Positions 51,001 through 60,298 of a stretch of DNA of 64,000 nucleotides are shown here, in pieces (position 1 is the first letter of the stretch; the number at the start of each line of letters is the position of its first letter). The notes under the pieces are model-generated. The model ran no database searches, had not been told where the DNA came from, and worked only from the letters and a program-made list of their open reading frames with translations. The translations under genes and the position numbers were made by a program. The DNA is from RBG-16-66-20 sp036560705 (lineage in GTDB: Bacteria; Pseudomonadota; Gammaproteobacteria; Burkholderiales; SG8-39): NCBI GenBank assembly GCA_036560705.1, contig DATBQR010000075.1, positions 10,290 to 74,289 of the forward strand, written 5' to 3'.

Positions 51001-51272
51001 AAAAGGCGATCTTCGAGGCCTGCCTGGTGCGCTTCCGGCCGATCATGATGACCACCATGGCGGCGCTGCTGTCCGCGGTGCCGCTCGCCATCGGCTTCGG
51101 CGAGGGCGCCGAGCTGCGCCGGCCGCTCGGCATCGCCATCGTCGGCGGCCTGATCGTCAGCCAGCTGCTGACGCTGTTTTCCACGCCGGTGATCTATCTC
51201 TACCTGGAAACCTTCGGACGCTGGCTCGGCAAATTCCGGGGTAAAAGGGCATTGCAACTGAAAACCTCATGA
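48066..51272 (+). CDS. mdtC: RND efflux pump subunit, MdtC-type
   Basis: A 1068-residue RND subunit that starts MNISAPFIRRPVATTLL, as MdtC does, with TM4 motif GFVVDDAIVVLENI and KKNAIMMIDFAI. A Thr/Ala-rich insert of some 35 residues near residue 790 (STSVNAAVNSTAAPGTAAA) lies in the second periplasmic loop and is not usual. It pairs with the previous protein to export drugs or bile-salt-like compounds through the outer-membrane channel encoded next. ATGA overlaps tie it to both neighbours. Confidence 0.93.
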   Translation: MNISAPFIRRPVATTLLTIAVVLAGAVAFRTLPVSPLPQVDFPTISVSAAQAGASPETMAATVATPLERALGTIAGVTEITSNSSLGSTRIVLQFDLSRDIDGAARDTQAAINAARTLLPTGLTSNPTYRKVNPADAPIMILAMTSETMTQGQMYDIGSTILAQKLSQVQGVGQVTVGGSSLPAVRVELNPQALYKYGIGPENVRAAIASTNVNRPKGSLEEGDRHWQILANDQAKKAADYMPVVVAYRKDAAGNGAAVRLADVAEVVDSVQDLRNAGSSNGKPSVLLIIYRQPNANIIETVDRVKSLLPVLGASIPASVDLDLVIDRTPTIRGSLRDTERTLLIAIALVILVVFAFLRDWRATLIPSVAVPVSLIGTFGVMYLCKYSLNNLSLMALIIATGFVVDDAIVVLENIARRMEHGEPPRQAALNGAKDVGFTVLSMSLSLIAVFIPILLMGGIVGRLFREFAVVLSVAILISLVVSLTTTPMMCALLLKNKPAREPGKLYRWSEGAFNFVLGRYEVALAWALRHKPLTILILFATICVNVWLYVVVPKGFFPQQDTGRLIGAIQADQGISFQAMRGKLADFIDIVRKDPAVENVVGFSGGGGFGGRNTGAMFVSLKPLPVRKLSVDRVIARLRIALSKEPGANLFLFPVQDIRIGGRQSNAQYQFTLLADELEELRTWEPRIRAALAELPELADVNSDRQDKGLQTSLVIDRDTASKFGIAPGAVDATLNDVFGQRLVSTIYNPLNQYRVVMEAAPQYWQNPEALKSVYVTGNTAPISTSVNAAVNSTAAPGTAAAIPTVSAATSVQVPLSAFSRYEITNTPLSIAHQSQFPAATISFNLPPDVPLSAATDAVNAAVDRLAVPTGIHGTFQGTARAFQASLDSQPLLILAALIAVYLVLGMLYESIVHPITILSTLPSAGVGAILALIVFGSELDIISLIGVILLIGIVKKNAIMMIDFAIDAQRSRGLAPEKAIFEACLVRFRPIMMTTMAALLSAVPLAIGFGEGAELRRPLGIAIVGGLIVSQLLTLFSTPVIYLYLETFGRWLGKFRGKRALQLKTS

Positions 51273-52705
51273 ACCGACTCCCGCTCCTGCTGTTGCTGCT
51301 CGCCGGCTGCACCGTCGGCCCGGACTACGTGCGCCCGAAAGTCGAGGTGCCCGCCGCGTACAAGGAGAACCGCGCGGAGAACCGCGCGGAGAACGGCGCG
51401 GCCGCCGGCGACTGGAAGCCGGCCGAGCCGCGCGACGCCGCGGCGCGCGGCAAGTGGTGGGAGGTTTTTGGCGACGCGCAGCTGGACGCGCTGATGCCGC
51501 AGGTGGATCTTTCCAACCAGACCGTCGCCGCGGCCGAGGCGCAGGTGCGCATCTCGGCGGCGCTCGCCGACCAGTCGCGCGCGCAGTGGTGGCCGACGCT
51601 CACCGGTTCGGTGCAGCGCACGGAATCCAAGCCCTCGTCGACCACCGGCCCGGTGGTCGGCAACCCGACCTCCAAGCGCATCATCGATTCGCTGCCGCTC
51701 AGCGCTTCCTGGGAAGCGGACGTCTGGGGCCGCATCCGCCGCCTGGTGGAGGAGGGCGACGCCACCACCAAGGCGAGCGCGGCCGACCTGCTGGCTGCGC
51801 GCCTGTCGGCGCAGGCGGCGCTGGCGCAGAGCTACTTCCAGCTGCGCACGCTGGACGCGCAGAAAAAACTGGCCGACGAAACCGTCGCGGCCCTCGAGAA
51901 GTCCCTGCAGCTCACCCGCAACCGCTACGCCGTCGGCGTCGCCGCGCAGGCCGACGTGGTGGCGGCCCAGGCGCAGCTGCTGTCGGCGCGCGCGCAGGCG
52001 CTCGACCTCGGCGCGCAGCGCGCGCCGCTCGAGCACGCCATCGCGGTGCTGATCGGCAAGCCGGCCGCCGATTTTTCGCTCGCTTTCGCGCCGCTCGCGG
52101 CGACGCCGCCGCCGGTGCCTGCCGCGGGCCTGCCCGCCGACCTGCTCGAGCGCCGGCCGGACGTCGCGGCCGCCGAGCGGCGCGTCGAGGCGGCCAACGC
52201 GCAGATCGGCGTCGCCAAGGCCGCGTTCTTCCCCACCGCCACGCTGGGCGCCACCTACGGCTACCAGACCGCCACGCCCGCGCTCTGGCTCACGCACCCG
52301 AGCCTGTTCTGGTCGGTGGGCCCGGCGCTCGCCTTCACGCTGTTCGACGGCGGCCGGCGCGACGCGGTCTCGGCGCAGGCGCGCGCGGGCTACGACCAGA
52401 CCGTCGCCAATTACCGCGGCACCGTGCTGCAGGCCTTCGCCGACGTCGAGGACAACCTCGCGGCGCTGCGCATCCTCGAGCAGGAGGCCGCCGTGCAGGC
52501 CGAAGCCGTGAAGGCCGCCAACCAGTCGCTCGATCTCACGCTCAACCAGTACAAGGCGGGCATCGTCACCTACCTGCAGGTGGTGGTCGCCGCGACCGCC
52601 GCGTTTTCCGCCCAGCAGTCGGAAGCGACGATCCTCGGCCGGCGCATGGCCGCCAGCGTGCTGCTGGTCAAGGCGCTCGGCGGCGGCTGGGAAGCGAAGC
52701 CGTAA
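51269..52705 (+). CDS. NodT-family outer-membrane efflux lipoprotein
   Basis: A 478-residue TolC-type channel lipoprotein. Signal peptide ends LLAGC (Cys about 12); the family start TVGPDYVRPKVEVP follows directly. Two helical OEP repeats are seen, including VDLSNQTVAAAEAQVRIS and ANQSLDLTLNQYKAGIVTYL. A 12-base tandem repeat (51365-51400) encodes AENR-AENR-AENG near the N-terminus. It completes an MdtABC-plus-channel operon of 43566-52705. No BaeSR-type regulator lies next to the operon. Confidence 0.92.
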   Translation: MNRLPLLLLLLAGCTVGPDYVRPKVEVPAAYKENRAENRAENGAAAGDWKPAEPRDAAARGKWWEVFGDAQLDALMPQVDLSNQTVAAAEAQVRISAALADQSRAQWWPTLTGSVQRTESKPSSTTGPVVGNPTSKRIIDSLPLSASWEADVWGRIRRLVEEGDATTKASAADLLAARLSAQAALAQSYFQLRTLDAQKKLADETVAALEKSLQLTRNRYAVGVAAQADVVAAQAQLLSARAQALDLGAQRAPLEHAIAVLIGKPAADFSLAFAPLAATPPPVPAAGLPADLLERRPDVAAAERRVEAANAQIGVAKAAFFPTATLGATYGYQTATPALWLTHPSLFWSVGPALAFTLFDGGRRDAVSAQARAGYDQTVANYRGTVLQAFADVEDNLAALRILEQEAAVQAEAVKAANQSLDLTLNQYKAGIVTYLQVVVAATAAFSAQQSEATILGRRMAASVLLVKALGGGWEAKP

Positions 52706-52718
52706 TTCTTGCTCGCGG

Positions 52719-53351
52719 CTAGTTCTGTACCAGGGCGCCGTTTTCCACGCGTACCCGGCTGCCGACGCTGAATCCCGGCTGCGCCGCGTAGGAAACGGTC
52801 TGCGCGCCGCCGCCTTCCAGGCGCACCACCACGTCGTAGCGGGTGGTCGTGGTCACCTTCTTCTGGATTTCGTTGCCGAGGAACGCCCCGCCTGCGGCGC
52901 CCGCGAGTTCGGCTACGGTCTTACCGCCGCCGTGGCCGATCTGGCTGCCTACCAGGGCGCCGGCCACGCCGCCGCCGACCATGCCGACCGCGCCGCCCTG
53001 GCCCTTCTGCTGGACCGCGTTGACCGATTCGACGACGCCGCAACTGGCGCAACGGGGCTGCTGCGAGGCCTCCGCGAGCTGCTGGTGGCGTGCGCGGTCG
53101 CGCGCCGCCTGTTCACGCGCAATCTGTTCGCGCGCTCCCTGCTCGCGTGCCGCGCGGTGTTCCGCGGTCTCGGCCGGCACGGCGGGCGCCGGGGGTGGAG
53201 GTGCGGCGGCAACCTGCGCTGCGGCGGGTTCCGCGCTGGAACCCGGCAAGTGGCCGGTCATCGCCGCCACGCCGACCGCCGACGCGATGATCACCGCGAC
53301 CGCCGCTCCGGCGGCCAGGGGATGGATCCTGCTCTTTTGCTGCGTTTCCAT
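52719..53351 (-). CDS. Glycine-zipper 2TM (17-kDa antigen-like) protein
   Basis: A 210-residue membrane or surface protein. A hydrophobic segment (residues 16-36) is followed by a Pro/Ala- and Arg/Glu/Gln-rich stretch (likely coiled), a CASCGVV pair of cysteines and a glycine-zipper region (VGGGVAGALVGSQIGHGGG, GAAGGAFLGNEIQKK) and a C-terminal beta-rich part. Start ATG at 53351 has GGAG eight bases upstream. It resembles proteins of the SlyB/Rickettsia 17-kDa group, which stabilise the outer membrane. Confidence 0.83.
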   Translation of the reverse strand: METQQKSRIHPLAAGAAVAVIIASAVGVAAMTGHLPGSSAEPAAAQVAAAPPPPAPAVPAETAEHRAAREQGAREQIAREQAARDRARHQQLAEASQQPRCASCGVVESVNAVQQKGQGGAVGMVGGGVAGALVGSQIGHGGGKTVAELAGAAGGAFLGNEIQKKVTTTTRYDVVVRLEGGGAQTVSYAAQPGFSVGSRVRVENGALVQN

Positions 53352-53461
53352 GAATATCTCCGGTTGCACGACAGATCACCTTAGGCGTGCAAGGGCGAAG
53401 GGACAGTGTGTCAGCACACATAGAGCGAGGCCGCGGCGGGCTTGCCAGGCCCGGTCTGCGC

Positions 53462-54112
53462 CTACCACTGTTTGTGGAAGCCGACGGATGCTCCGTGCGG
53501 CAGCAGCCCGAGCACCCATGGACTGTCGCGGCTATGCGCGTAGTAGCCGATGCCGGTCCCGATCGCGAATCCGGCAAGCACGTCGGTCTGCCAGTGGGCG
53601 TGCACCTTGACGCGCGCCACCGCATCGTAGGCCGGCAGCAGTTCGAGCGCCCAGATCCAGGGGTGATCGTTCCGGTACTCGAGGATGAGGGGCGTGACGA
53701 CGGCGCTCATGGCGCCCACCTCGCCGCTCGGGAAGCTGTAGTGGTGGCCGCCCTGGAACCACAGGTTCGGATCGCTGGTCTGGCTGGGCCGGGCGCGCGT
53801 GAAGGCGTATTTTCCCGCCGTCGTGGCCGCCGTCGTGAGCACCAGCGAGTCGACGGATTGCCACAGCGTTTTTCCCAGCCGCGAATCGCCGCCTTCCCAG
53901 AAAGCGGCGGCGATGGTTCCGGTCACGACCACGCCGAGCACGGCGGTCTGCGTGCTGCGCTTCCAGATTCCCTTGTCGTCCAGCGTCACTGTGGAATCGA
54001 TGCCCAGCGGGCCGCCGCCCGCCCAGGCCGCGCCGTGAAGCAGCACGGCAAGCGCCGCGCAGACCAGCTTCCCCGTCCCGCGTGCCGCGAGCTCGCGCAT
54101 GGGGGAAAGCAT
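53462..54112 (-). CDS. PAP2-family phosphatase
   Basis: A 216-residue membrane phosphatase of the PAP2/lipid phosphatase family. The three motifs are KYAFTRARP (KxxxxxxRP), PSGEVGAMS (PSGH-like, with Glu for His) and ARVKVHAHWQTDVLAG (SRxxxxxHxxxD). A cleavable-looking N-terminal segment (LVCAALAVLLHGAAWA) suggests export. Substrate (undecaprenyl-PP, phosphatidate or lipid A) is unknown. Start could also be ATG at 54100. It is divergent from a two-component system, which may control it. Confidence 0.84.
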   Translation of the reverse strand: MLSPMRELAARGTGKLVCAALAVLLHGAAWAGGGPLGIDSTVTLDDKGIWKRSTQTAVLGVVVTGTIAAAFWEGGDSRLGKTLWQSVDSLVLTTAATTAGKYAFTRARPSQTSDPNLWFQGGHHYSFPSGEVGAMSAVVTPLILEYRNDHPWIWALELLPAYDAVARVKVHAHWQTDVLAGFAIGTGIGYYAHSRDSPWVLGLLPHGASVGFHKQW

Positions 54113-54145
54113 ACGGCGCGGATTTTTCCGGAAACTGAAAAGTTG

Positions 54146-54193
54146 CTGACGCTGGTCTGACGGGCGTCAGGCGGCGGCAAAGCTGCTTATACT
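54146..54193 (+). promoter_or_regulatory. Regulated promoter of the OmpR-type two-component operon
   Basis: CTGACG occurs at 54146-54151 and 54157-54162, 11 bases apart, which is the usual half-site spacing for OmpR/PhoB regulators; the second unit also forms a 6+2+6 palindrome with CGTCAG at 54165-54170. The -10 TATACT is at 54188-54193, and the -35 place is occupied by the palindrome rather than a TTGACA match, as in activator-dependent promoters. Confidence 0.6.
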
Positions 54194-54228
54194 GTCGCGA
54201 GGAACCGGCACCGAATGCGGAGCGCGGC

Positions 54229-54912
54229 GTGCGAATCCTGGTAATCGAGGATGAGAGGAAAGTCGCCCACGCGCTGCGCGAAGGGCTGGAGGCGGCGCGG
54301 TTCGAGGTGCGCACGGCGCCTACCGGCGAGCAGGGTTTTGCCCTCGCCAGCCGGGAATTTTTCGACCTGGTGGTTCTCGACCTGATGCTGCCGGGCCGCG
54401 GCGGCATCGAGGTTCTTTCCACGCTGAGAACGCGCGGAACCAGGGTGCCCGTGCTGGTGCTCACCGCAAAGGACACCATCGAAGACCGGGTGCGCGCGCT
54501 CGATTTCGGCGCCGACGACTACCTGATCAAGCCCTTCGCGTTCGCGGAACTGCTGGCGAGGATCCGCGCCCTGCTGCGCCGCAATCACCTGATCCCCGCC
54601 ACGTCCATGCGCCACGAAGATCTCGAAATGGACGTCCTCGCGCACAGGGTGTCGAGAGGCGAGAAGACCGTCAGCCTGACCGCCAGGGAATTCGACATCG
54701 TCGAGTACCTGCTGGTCCACCAGGGCAGCGTGGTTTCGCGCGAAATGCTCGCGCGCGACGTCTGGAGGGTCGCCGAGCGCGCCACGCCGCTCGACAACGT
54801 GATCGACGTGACGATGGGCCGGCTGCGGCGGAAGATCGACGGCCCGTTCGTCAGAAAGCTGCTGCACACCGTGCGCGGCGTCGGCTACATCCTGGGAAAG
54901 GAGCCGAATTGA
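54229..54912 (+). CDS. OmpR/PhoB-family response regulator
   Basis: A 227-residue regulator with an N-terminal receiver (phospho-Asp near residue 51 in LVVLDLMLPG, Lys in LIKPFAF) and a C-terminal winged-helix DNA-binding domain (LTAREFDIVEYLLVHQG, VIDVTMGRLRRKID, VRGVGYILG). The start is GTG at 54229. It overlaps the kinase start by four bases (TTGA). It probably activates its own promoter and perhaps the divergent PAP2 gene. Confidence 0.93.
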   Translation: MRILVIEDERKVAHALREGLEAARFEVRTAPTGEQGFALASREFFDLVVLDLMLPGRGGIEVLSTLRTRGTRVPVLVLTAKDTIEDRVRALDFGADDYLIKPFAFAELLARIRALLRRNHLIPATSMRHEDLEMDVLAHRVSRGEKTVSLTAREFDIVEYLLVHQGSVVSREMLARDVWRVAERATPLDNVIDVTMGRLRRKIDGPFVRKLLHTVRGVGYILGKEPN

Positions 54913-56264
54913 ATCCCGTCGCGCCCAGCGTGCGCGTACGCCTCGCGCTCTGGCACGCGGGCACCCTGGCGCTCATCATCGTCGCGTTCTCGGCGGGCAT
55001 GTTCTTCTTCGTGCAGGAATGGCTGTACCGCGACCTGGACCGCCAGCTGGGCAGCGAGCTCACCGCGGTCGCGGCGGCCCAGCGCGAGAGCGTCGAGGAA
55101 TTGCGCGAGCTCGAAACCCAGGTGGGGTTCGCGTTCTTCGAAGTGACGCAGGACGGCAAATTGCTGCACCGGACCGCCGATTGGGCGCGCAGCGGGCTTG
55201 GGGCCGCAGGCTTGACGCCGGCGCCGCGTTCATGGAAATCGCCGGAGGGGCGCTGGTACCGCGTGGCCGGCATGCCGGGCCCGTCCGTCCATGCGGTGGT
55301 CGCGCGGCGCGAGACTTTCCTCCGGGGGACGCTGAGGACCCTGGCGATGGGTCTCTCGATCGGCGTGCCGATCGCCATCGGCCTGGCGCTTGCGGGGGGA
55401 TATTTCCTCGCGGGCCGCGTGCTCGAACCGATCGGCGCCATGGCGGACCGTGCGCGCAGGATCACGGCGGATTCCCTGGGGGAGCGCCTGCCGGTCGGCG
55501 ATCCGCGGGACGAATTCGGGCGCCTCGCGACCGTGTTCAACGATGCGCTGTCGCGCGTGCAGGGCTCGTTCGAGCAGCTGCGCCGGTTCACGGCGGACGC
55601 ATCGCACGAACTGCGCACGCCGCTGACCGCGATGCGCAGCGTCGGAGAGGTGGCGCTGCAGAAATCCCTCGATCCCGCGGCCTGCCGGGACGCGATCGGC
55701 AGCATGCTGGAGGAAGTGGAGCGCCTCACGCGGCTCGTCGAGAGCCTGCTCACGCTCACGCGGGCCGAAGCGGGCGCGATACGGCTGCAGAGCGAGTCCG
55801 TGGACCTGCGCGCCCTGGCGGCGGATGTCGCCGATCACCTTGACGTGCTTGCCGACGAGAAGGAACAGCGGTTGCGCGTGGAGCCCGGGGAGCCGGTGTT
55901 TGCCGATTGCGATGCGGGGATTCTCCGGCAGGGCCTCACCAATCTATTGCACAACGCCATCAAATACACGCCCGCCCGGGGCGAAATCCGGGTCGTCGTC
56001 GGCAGCCCTTCCGCTTCCCTTGCCTCGATCGAAATACACGACACGGGCCCGGGCATTCCGCCGGAGCATCGCGCGCGGATTTTCGAGCGCTTTTACCGCG
56101 TGGACGAAGGGCGATCGAGGGACGCGGGCGGCCTCGGGCTCGGGCTTCCCATCGCGCTCTGGGCGGTGAAGGCCAATGGCGGAAGCATCGAACTCGAGAG
56201 CGAGGAAGGGGAGGGAAGCCTGTTCCGCATCGTCCTGCCGCGGAAACGAGAGGGGCCCGTCTGA
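54909..56264 (+). CDS. Sensor histidine kinase (OmpR-system partner)
   Basis: A 451-residue membrane kinase with two transmembrane segments (about residues 15-38 and 145-170) flanking a small periplasmic sensor, a HAMP linker, a HisKA domain with DASHELRTPLTAMRS (phospho-His near 240) and a HATPase domain (NLLHNAIKYTPA, DTGPGI, GGLGLGLPIAL). It resembles heavy-metal/QseC-type sensors. Start is TTG at 54909, coupled to the regulator. Its 3' end faces hflX at 21 bases with no hairpin. Confidence 0.92.
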   Translation: MNPVAPSVRVRLALWHAGTLALIIVAFSAGMFFFVQEWLYRDLDRQLGSELTAVAAAQRESVEELRELETQVGFAFFEVTQDGKLLHRTADWARSGLGAAGLTPAPRSWKSPEGRWYRVAGMPGPSVHAVVARRETFLRGTLRTLAMGLSIGVPIAIGLALAGGYFLAGRVLEPIGAMADRARRITADSLGERLPVGDPRDEFGRLATVFNDALSRVQGSFEQLRRFTADASHELRTPLTAMRSVGEVALQKSLDPAACRDAIGSMLEEVERLTRLVESLLTLTRAEAGAIRLQSESVDLRALAADVADHLDVLADEKEQRLRVEPGEPVFADCDAGILRQGLTNLLHNAIKYTPARGEIRVVVGSPSASLASIEIHDTGPGIPPEHRARIFERFYRVDEGRSRDAGGLGLGLPIALWAVKANGGSIELESEEGEGSLFRIVLPRKREGPV

Positions 56265-56285
56265 CGCCCTCGGCGGCGGCGAACC

Positions 56286-57593
<1,308 letters not shown>

Positions 57594-57619
57594 AGGGCGC
57601 GCAGCCTAACAGATTGAAA

Positions 57620-57642
57620 CAATCGGGGTCAGAGCCCGATTG
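57620..57642. repeat. REP-like hairpin between divergent hflX and addB
   Basis: An eight-base perfect stem (CAATCGGG with CCCGATTG) and seven-base loop (GTCAGAG) lies 26 bases upstream of hflX and 22 upstream of addB. Such GGGGTCAGAG-type hairpins are frequent REP-like elements in betaproteobacteria. Between two divergent starts it cannot act as an end-of-gene terminator and would instead sit in one or both leaders. Confidence 0.65.
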
Positions 57643-57664
57643 CTTTCCGGTCTAAACTCGACGC

Positions 57665-60298
57665 ATGGCGGCGGGCGATATTACGCGGCAGGACCTTTTC
57701 ACCCGCCTGGCCGCGGGCCACGCCGCCGGCATCACGGTGGTCACGCCCAACCGCCGCCTGGCGCAGGTGCTGAAGGCGGAATTCGACGCCTTGCAGGCCG
57801 GCAGGAATCTTCCCTCGTGGGAAGACGCCGACATCCTGCCGGTGGGCGCGTTCATCCAGCGCCTCTACGAGGACGCGCTGTATCCGGCAGGCCCGGCCGG
57901 CGGCGTTGCGGACCTCCCCCAGCTGCTTTCCCCGGCGCAGGAACGCGCGCTCTGGGAGTCGGTGCTCGCCGATGCGCCCCTGCTGTCGGTGTCGCAGGCC
58001 GCGGCAAACTGCGCCGAGGCCTGGCGTCTCGCGCACGCCTGGCGCATCGACGGCGTGCTGGAGAAGTTCGCCGGCAACGAGGACACGCGGGCCTTCGCGG
58101 GCTGGGCGCGCGAATACGGGAAACGCTGCAAAGAGCGGTTCATCGATGCCCCGCTTTTGTTTGACGCTTCTTTCATTCATCAAATAAAAAAGCCAAAACT
58201 GCTGGTCGCTTACGGCTTCGACATCCTGCCGCCGCAGACTAGGGATTTTCTGGCGAATTTCGAGACGGTTTCCTGCGGGCCGGCGAAAAAAACCTCGAAG
58301 GCGCTGAAAACCTCGTTTCCCTCCGCCCGCCATGAACTCGAAGCCGCCGCGCAGTGGGCGAGGGCGCGGCTGGAGGGCGGGATCGCGGCAGGAAAGTCGC
58401 CGCGGATCGGCGTCGTCGTGCCCGACCTGCAGCTGCGGCGCAAGGAAGTGGCGCGCGTGTTCTCCGATGTGCTGTGTCCCGGCTGGAACCTGCCGGGCGC
58501 GGAGAAGAAGGCGATGCCTTTCGACATCTCCATCGGCGAGCCTTTGGACGGATTCGCGATCGTCGACATTGCCTTGGGCATTCTGGAGCTGAGTTTCCAG
58601 GAATTCGAATTCGCCACGGCAAGCAAACTCATCCGTTCCCCGTTCATCGGCGGCGCGGAGGCGGAGTTTGCCGCGCGCGCGCTGCTCGACGCGGAACTGC
58701 GCGGGGAACTGCCGCCGCGCCTGACGCTGCCGAAGCTGGTCGGCGCGGTGCAGGCTTGTCCGCTGTTGCGCTCTTTGCTCGAAAATATTTTCAATCTCGG
58801 CAAAGACGCCAAGGAAAATTTTCCGCACTTCTGGGCGCAGCATTTCACCGCGCTGCTGGCGGCGGCCGGTTTTCCGGGCGGCCGCGAGCTGGATTCCGGC
58901 GAATTCCAGGCGCGCGCCAAGTTCAACGAGGCGCTCGCCGAGTTTGCACGCCTCGGACTGGTCTCGGGGAAAATGTCTTTCGGCGCGGCGCTCGCGCAGC
59001 TGCGCAGGATCTGCGCGGAGACGCTGTTCCAGCCGGAGACGCCCGCTGCGCCCATCCAGGTGGGCGGCATCCTCGAATCGGCGGGCCTGGAATTCGATTG
59101 CCTGTGGGTGAGCGGCCTCACCGAGGACGCCTGGCCGCTGCCGGCGCGCGCCAACCCCTTCCTGCCGGTCGCGCTGCAGAAGAAGGCCGGCATCCCGGAG
59201 GCCGCGGCGGAAACCTCGCTCGCGCTCGACCGGCGCATCACCGAAGGCTGGCTGGGCGCCGCCGCCGAGGTGGTGTTCTCGCGCGCGGCGAAGGAAAAGG
59301 ACCGCGACCTGCTGCCCAGCCCGCTCATCGCGCACATACCGGAGGGAAAAACAGAAATGGAGGGGCTGCCTTCCTGGCGCGATTTGATTTTCCATTCGGG
59401 AGCAACGGAAACCATCGCCGACGGCAAAGCGCCCGGATTGCATTCGAAAACCGTCAAGGGCGGAACCCGGGTGCTCGCCGACCAGGCCGCCTGCCCGTTC
59501 CGCGCCTTCGCCCACCACCGCCTCGGCGCCGAGGGGCTGGATGCGCCGGCCGAAGGACTGGATGCCCTGCAGCGCGGCAACCTGCTGCACAAGCTGATGG
59601 CGGGAATCTGGAAGGAAGTGAAGACGAAAGAGGGTTTGGACGGAGATCTCTCTCTTGTGATTTCCCGTTCAGCCGAAAAAGCAATCCATGAACTGAAAAT
59701 TGAAGGACGCTTCGCCGAACTTGAAAAGCAGCGCCTCGTGCGCCTGGCCGGCGAGTGGCTGGAGATCGAGCGCGGGCGCAAGCCTTTCGAGGTCGTGCAG
59801 ATAGAGCAGAAGCGCCCGATCGCCATCGGCGGACTGTCGTTCGACGGGCGCATCGACCGCATGGACAAACTGCTGGAAGGAGAAAGTGCAGGCACCCACG
59901 CGCTCATCGACTACAAGACCGGCAGCCGCGTGACGCCGAACGACTGGCTGCGCGAGCGGCCCGACGAGCCGCAGCTGCCGCTCTACGCCGTCACGGCGGA
60001 GGAGAACGTCTCGGTGGTGGCGTTCGCCAAGCTCAAGACGGGCGACATGAAATTCGCCGGCCTGTCGATGCACGAGAAGGAAATCCCCGGCGTCAGGCAG
60101 GCCAAGTCCTGGGGCGGGCTGATGGCGAGCTGGACGCGCGAGCTGGAAAGCCTGGCCGCGGGTTTCGCGCAGGGCGATGCCCGCGTCGACCCGAAGAAGG
60201 GTTTCGCCACCTGCCGCCACTGCGACCTGCAGCCGCTGTGCCGCGTGCACGAGCGGCTCAACGCGCTCGATGAAGGCGAAGAGGAAGACCGTGAGTAG
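57665..60298 (+). CDS. addB: AddB-type helicase-exonuclease subunit
   Basis: An 877-residue subunit of the AddAB recombination nuclease. The N-terminal helicase-like part has GITVVTPNRRLAQVLKAE (a degenerate Walker region). The C-terminal nuclease domain shows GRIDRMD and the PD-(D/E)xK core ALIDYKTGS (about residue 748). Cysteines at ACPFRAF (about 608) and CRHCDLQPLC (about 849) fit the AddB Fe-S staple. Several AT-rich codon patches interrupt a GC-rich gene. ATG at 57665 is assumed. AddA follows. Confidence 0.9.
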   Translation: MAAGDITRQDLFTRLAAGHAAGITVVTPNRRLAQVLKAEFDALQAGRNLPSWEDADILPVGAFIQRLYEDALYPAGPAGGVADLPQLLSPAQERALWESVLADAPLLSVSQAAANCAEAWRLAHAWRIDGVLEKFAGNEDTRAFAGWAREYGKRCKERFIDAPLLFDASFIHQIKKPKLLVAYGFDILPPQTRDFLANFETVSCGPAKKTSKALKTSFPSARHELEAAAQWARARLEGGIAAGKSPRIGVVVPDLQLRRKEVARVFSDVLCPGWNLPGAEKKAMPFDISIGEPLDGFAIVDIALGILELSFQEFEFATASKLIRSPFIGGAEAEFAARALLDAELRGELPPRLTLPKLVGAVQACPLLRSLLENIFNLGKDAKENFPHFWAQHFTALLAAAGFPGGRELDSGEFQARAKFNEALAEFARLGLVSGKMSFGAALAQLRRICAETLFQPETPAAPIQVGGILESAGLEFDCLWVSGLTEDAWPLPARANPFLPVALQKKAGIPEAAAETSLALDRRITEGWLGAAAEVVFSRAAKEKDRDLLPSPLIAHIPEGKTEMEGLPSWRDLIFHSGATETIADGKAPGLHSKTVKGGTRVLADQAACPFRAFAHHRLGAEGLDAPAEGLDALQRGNLLHKLMAGIWKEVKTKEGLDGDLSLVISRSAEKAIHELKIEGRFAELEKQRLVRLAGEWLEIERGRKPFEVVQIEQKRPIAIGGLSFDGRIDRMDKLLEGESAGTHALIDYKTGSRVTPNDWLRERPDEPQLPLYAVTAEENVSVVAFAKLKTGDMKFAGLSMHEKEIPGVRQAKSWGGLMASWTRELESLAAGFAQGDARVDPKKGFATCRHCDLQPLCRVHERLNALDEGEEEDRE

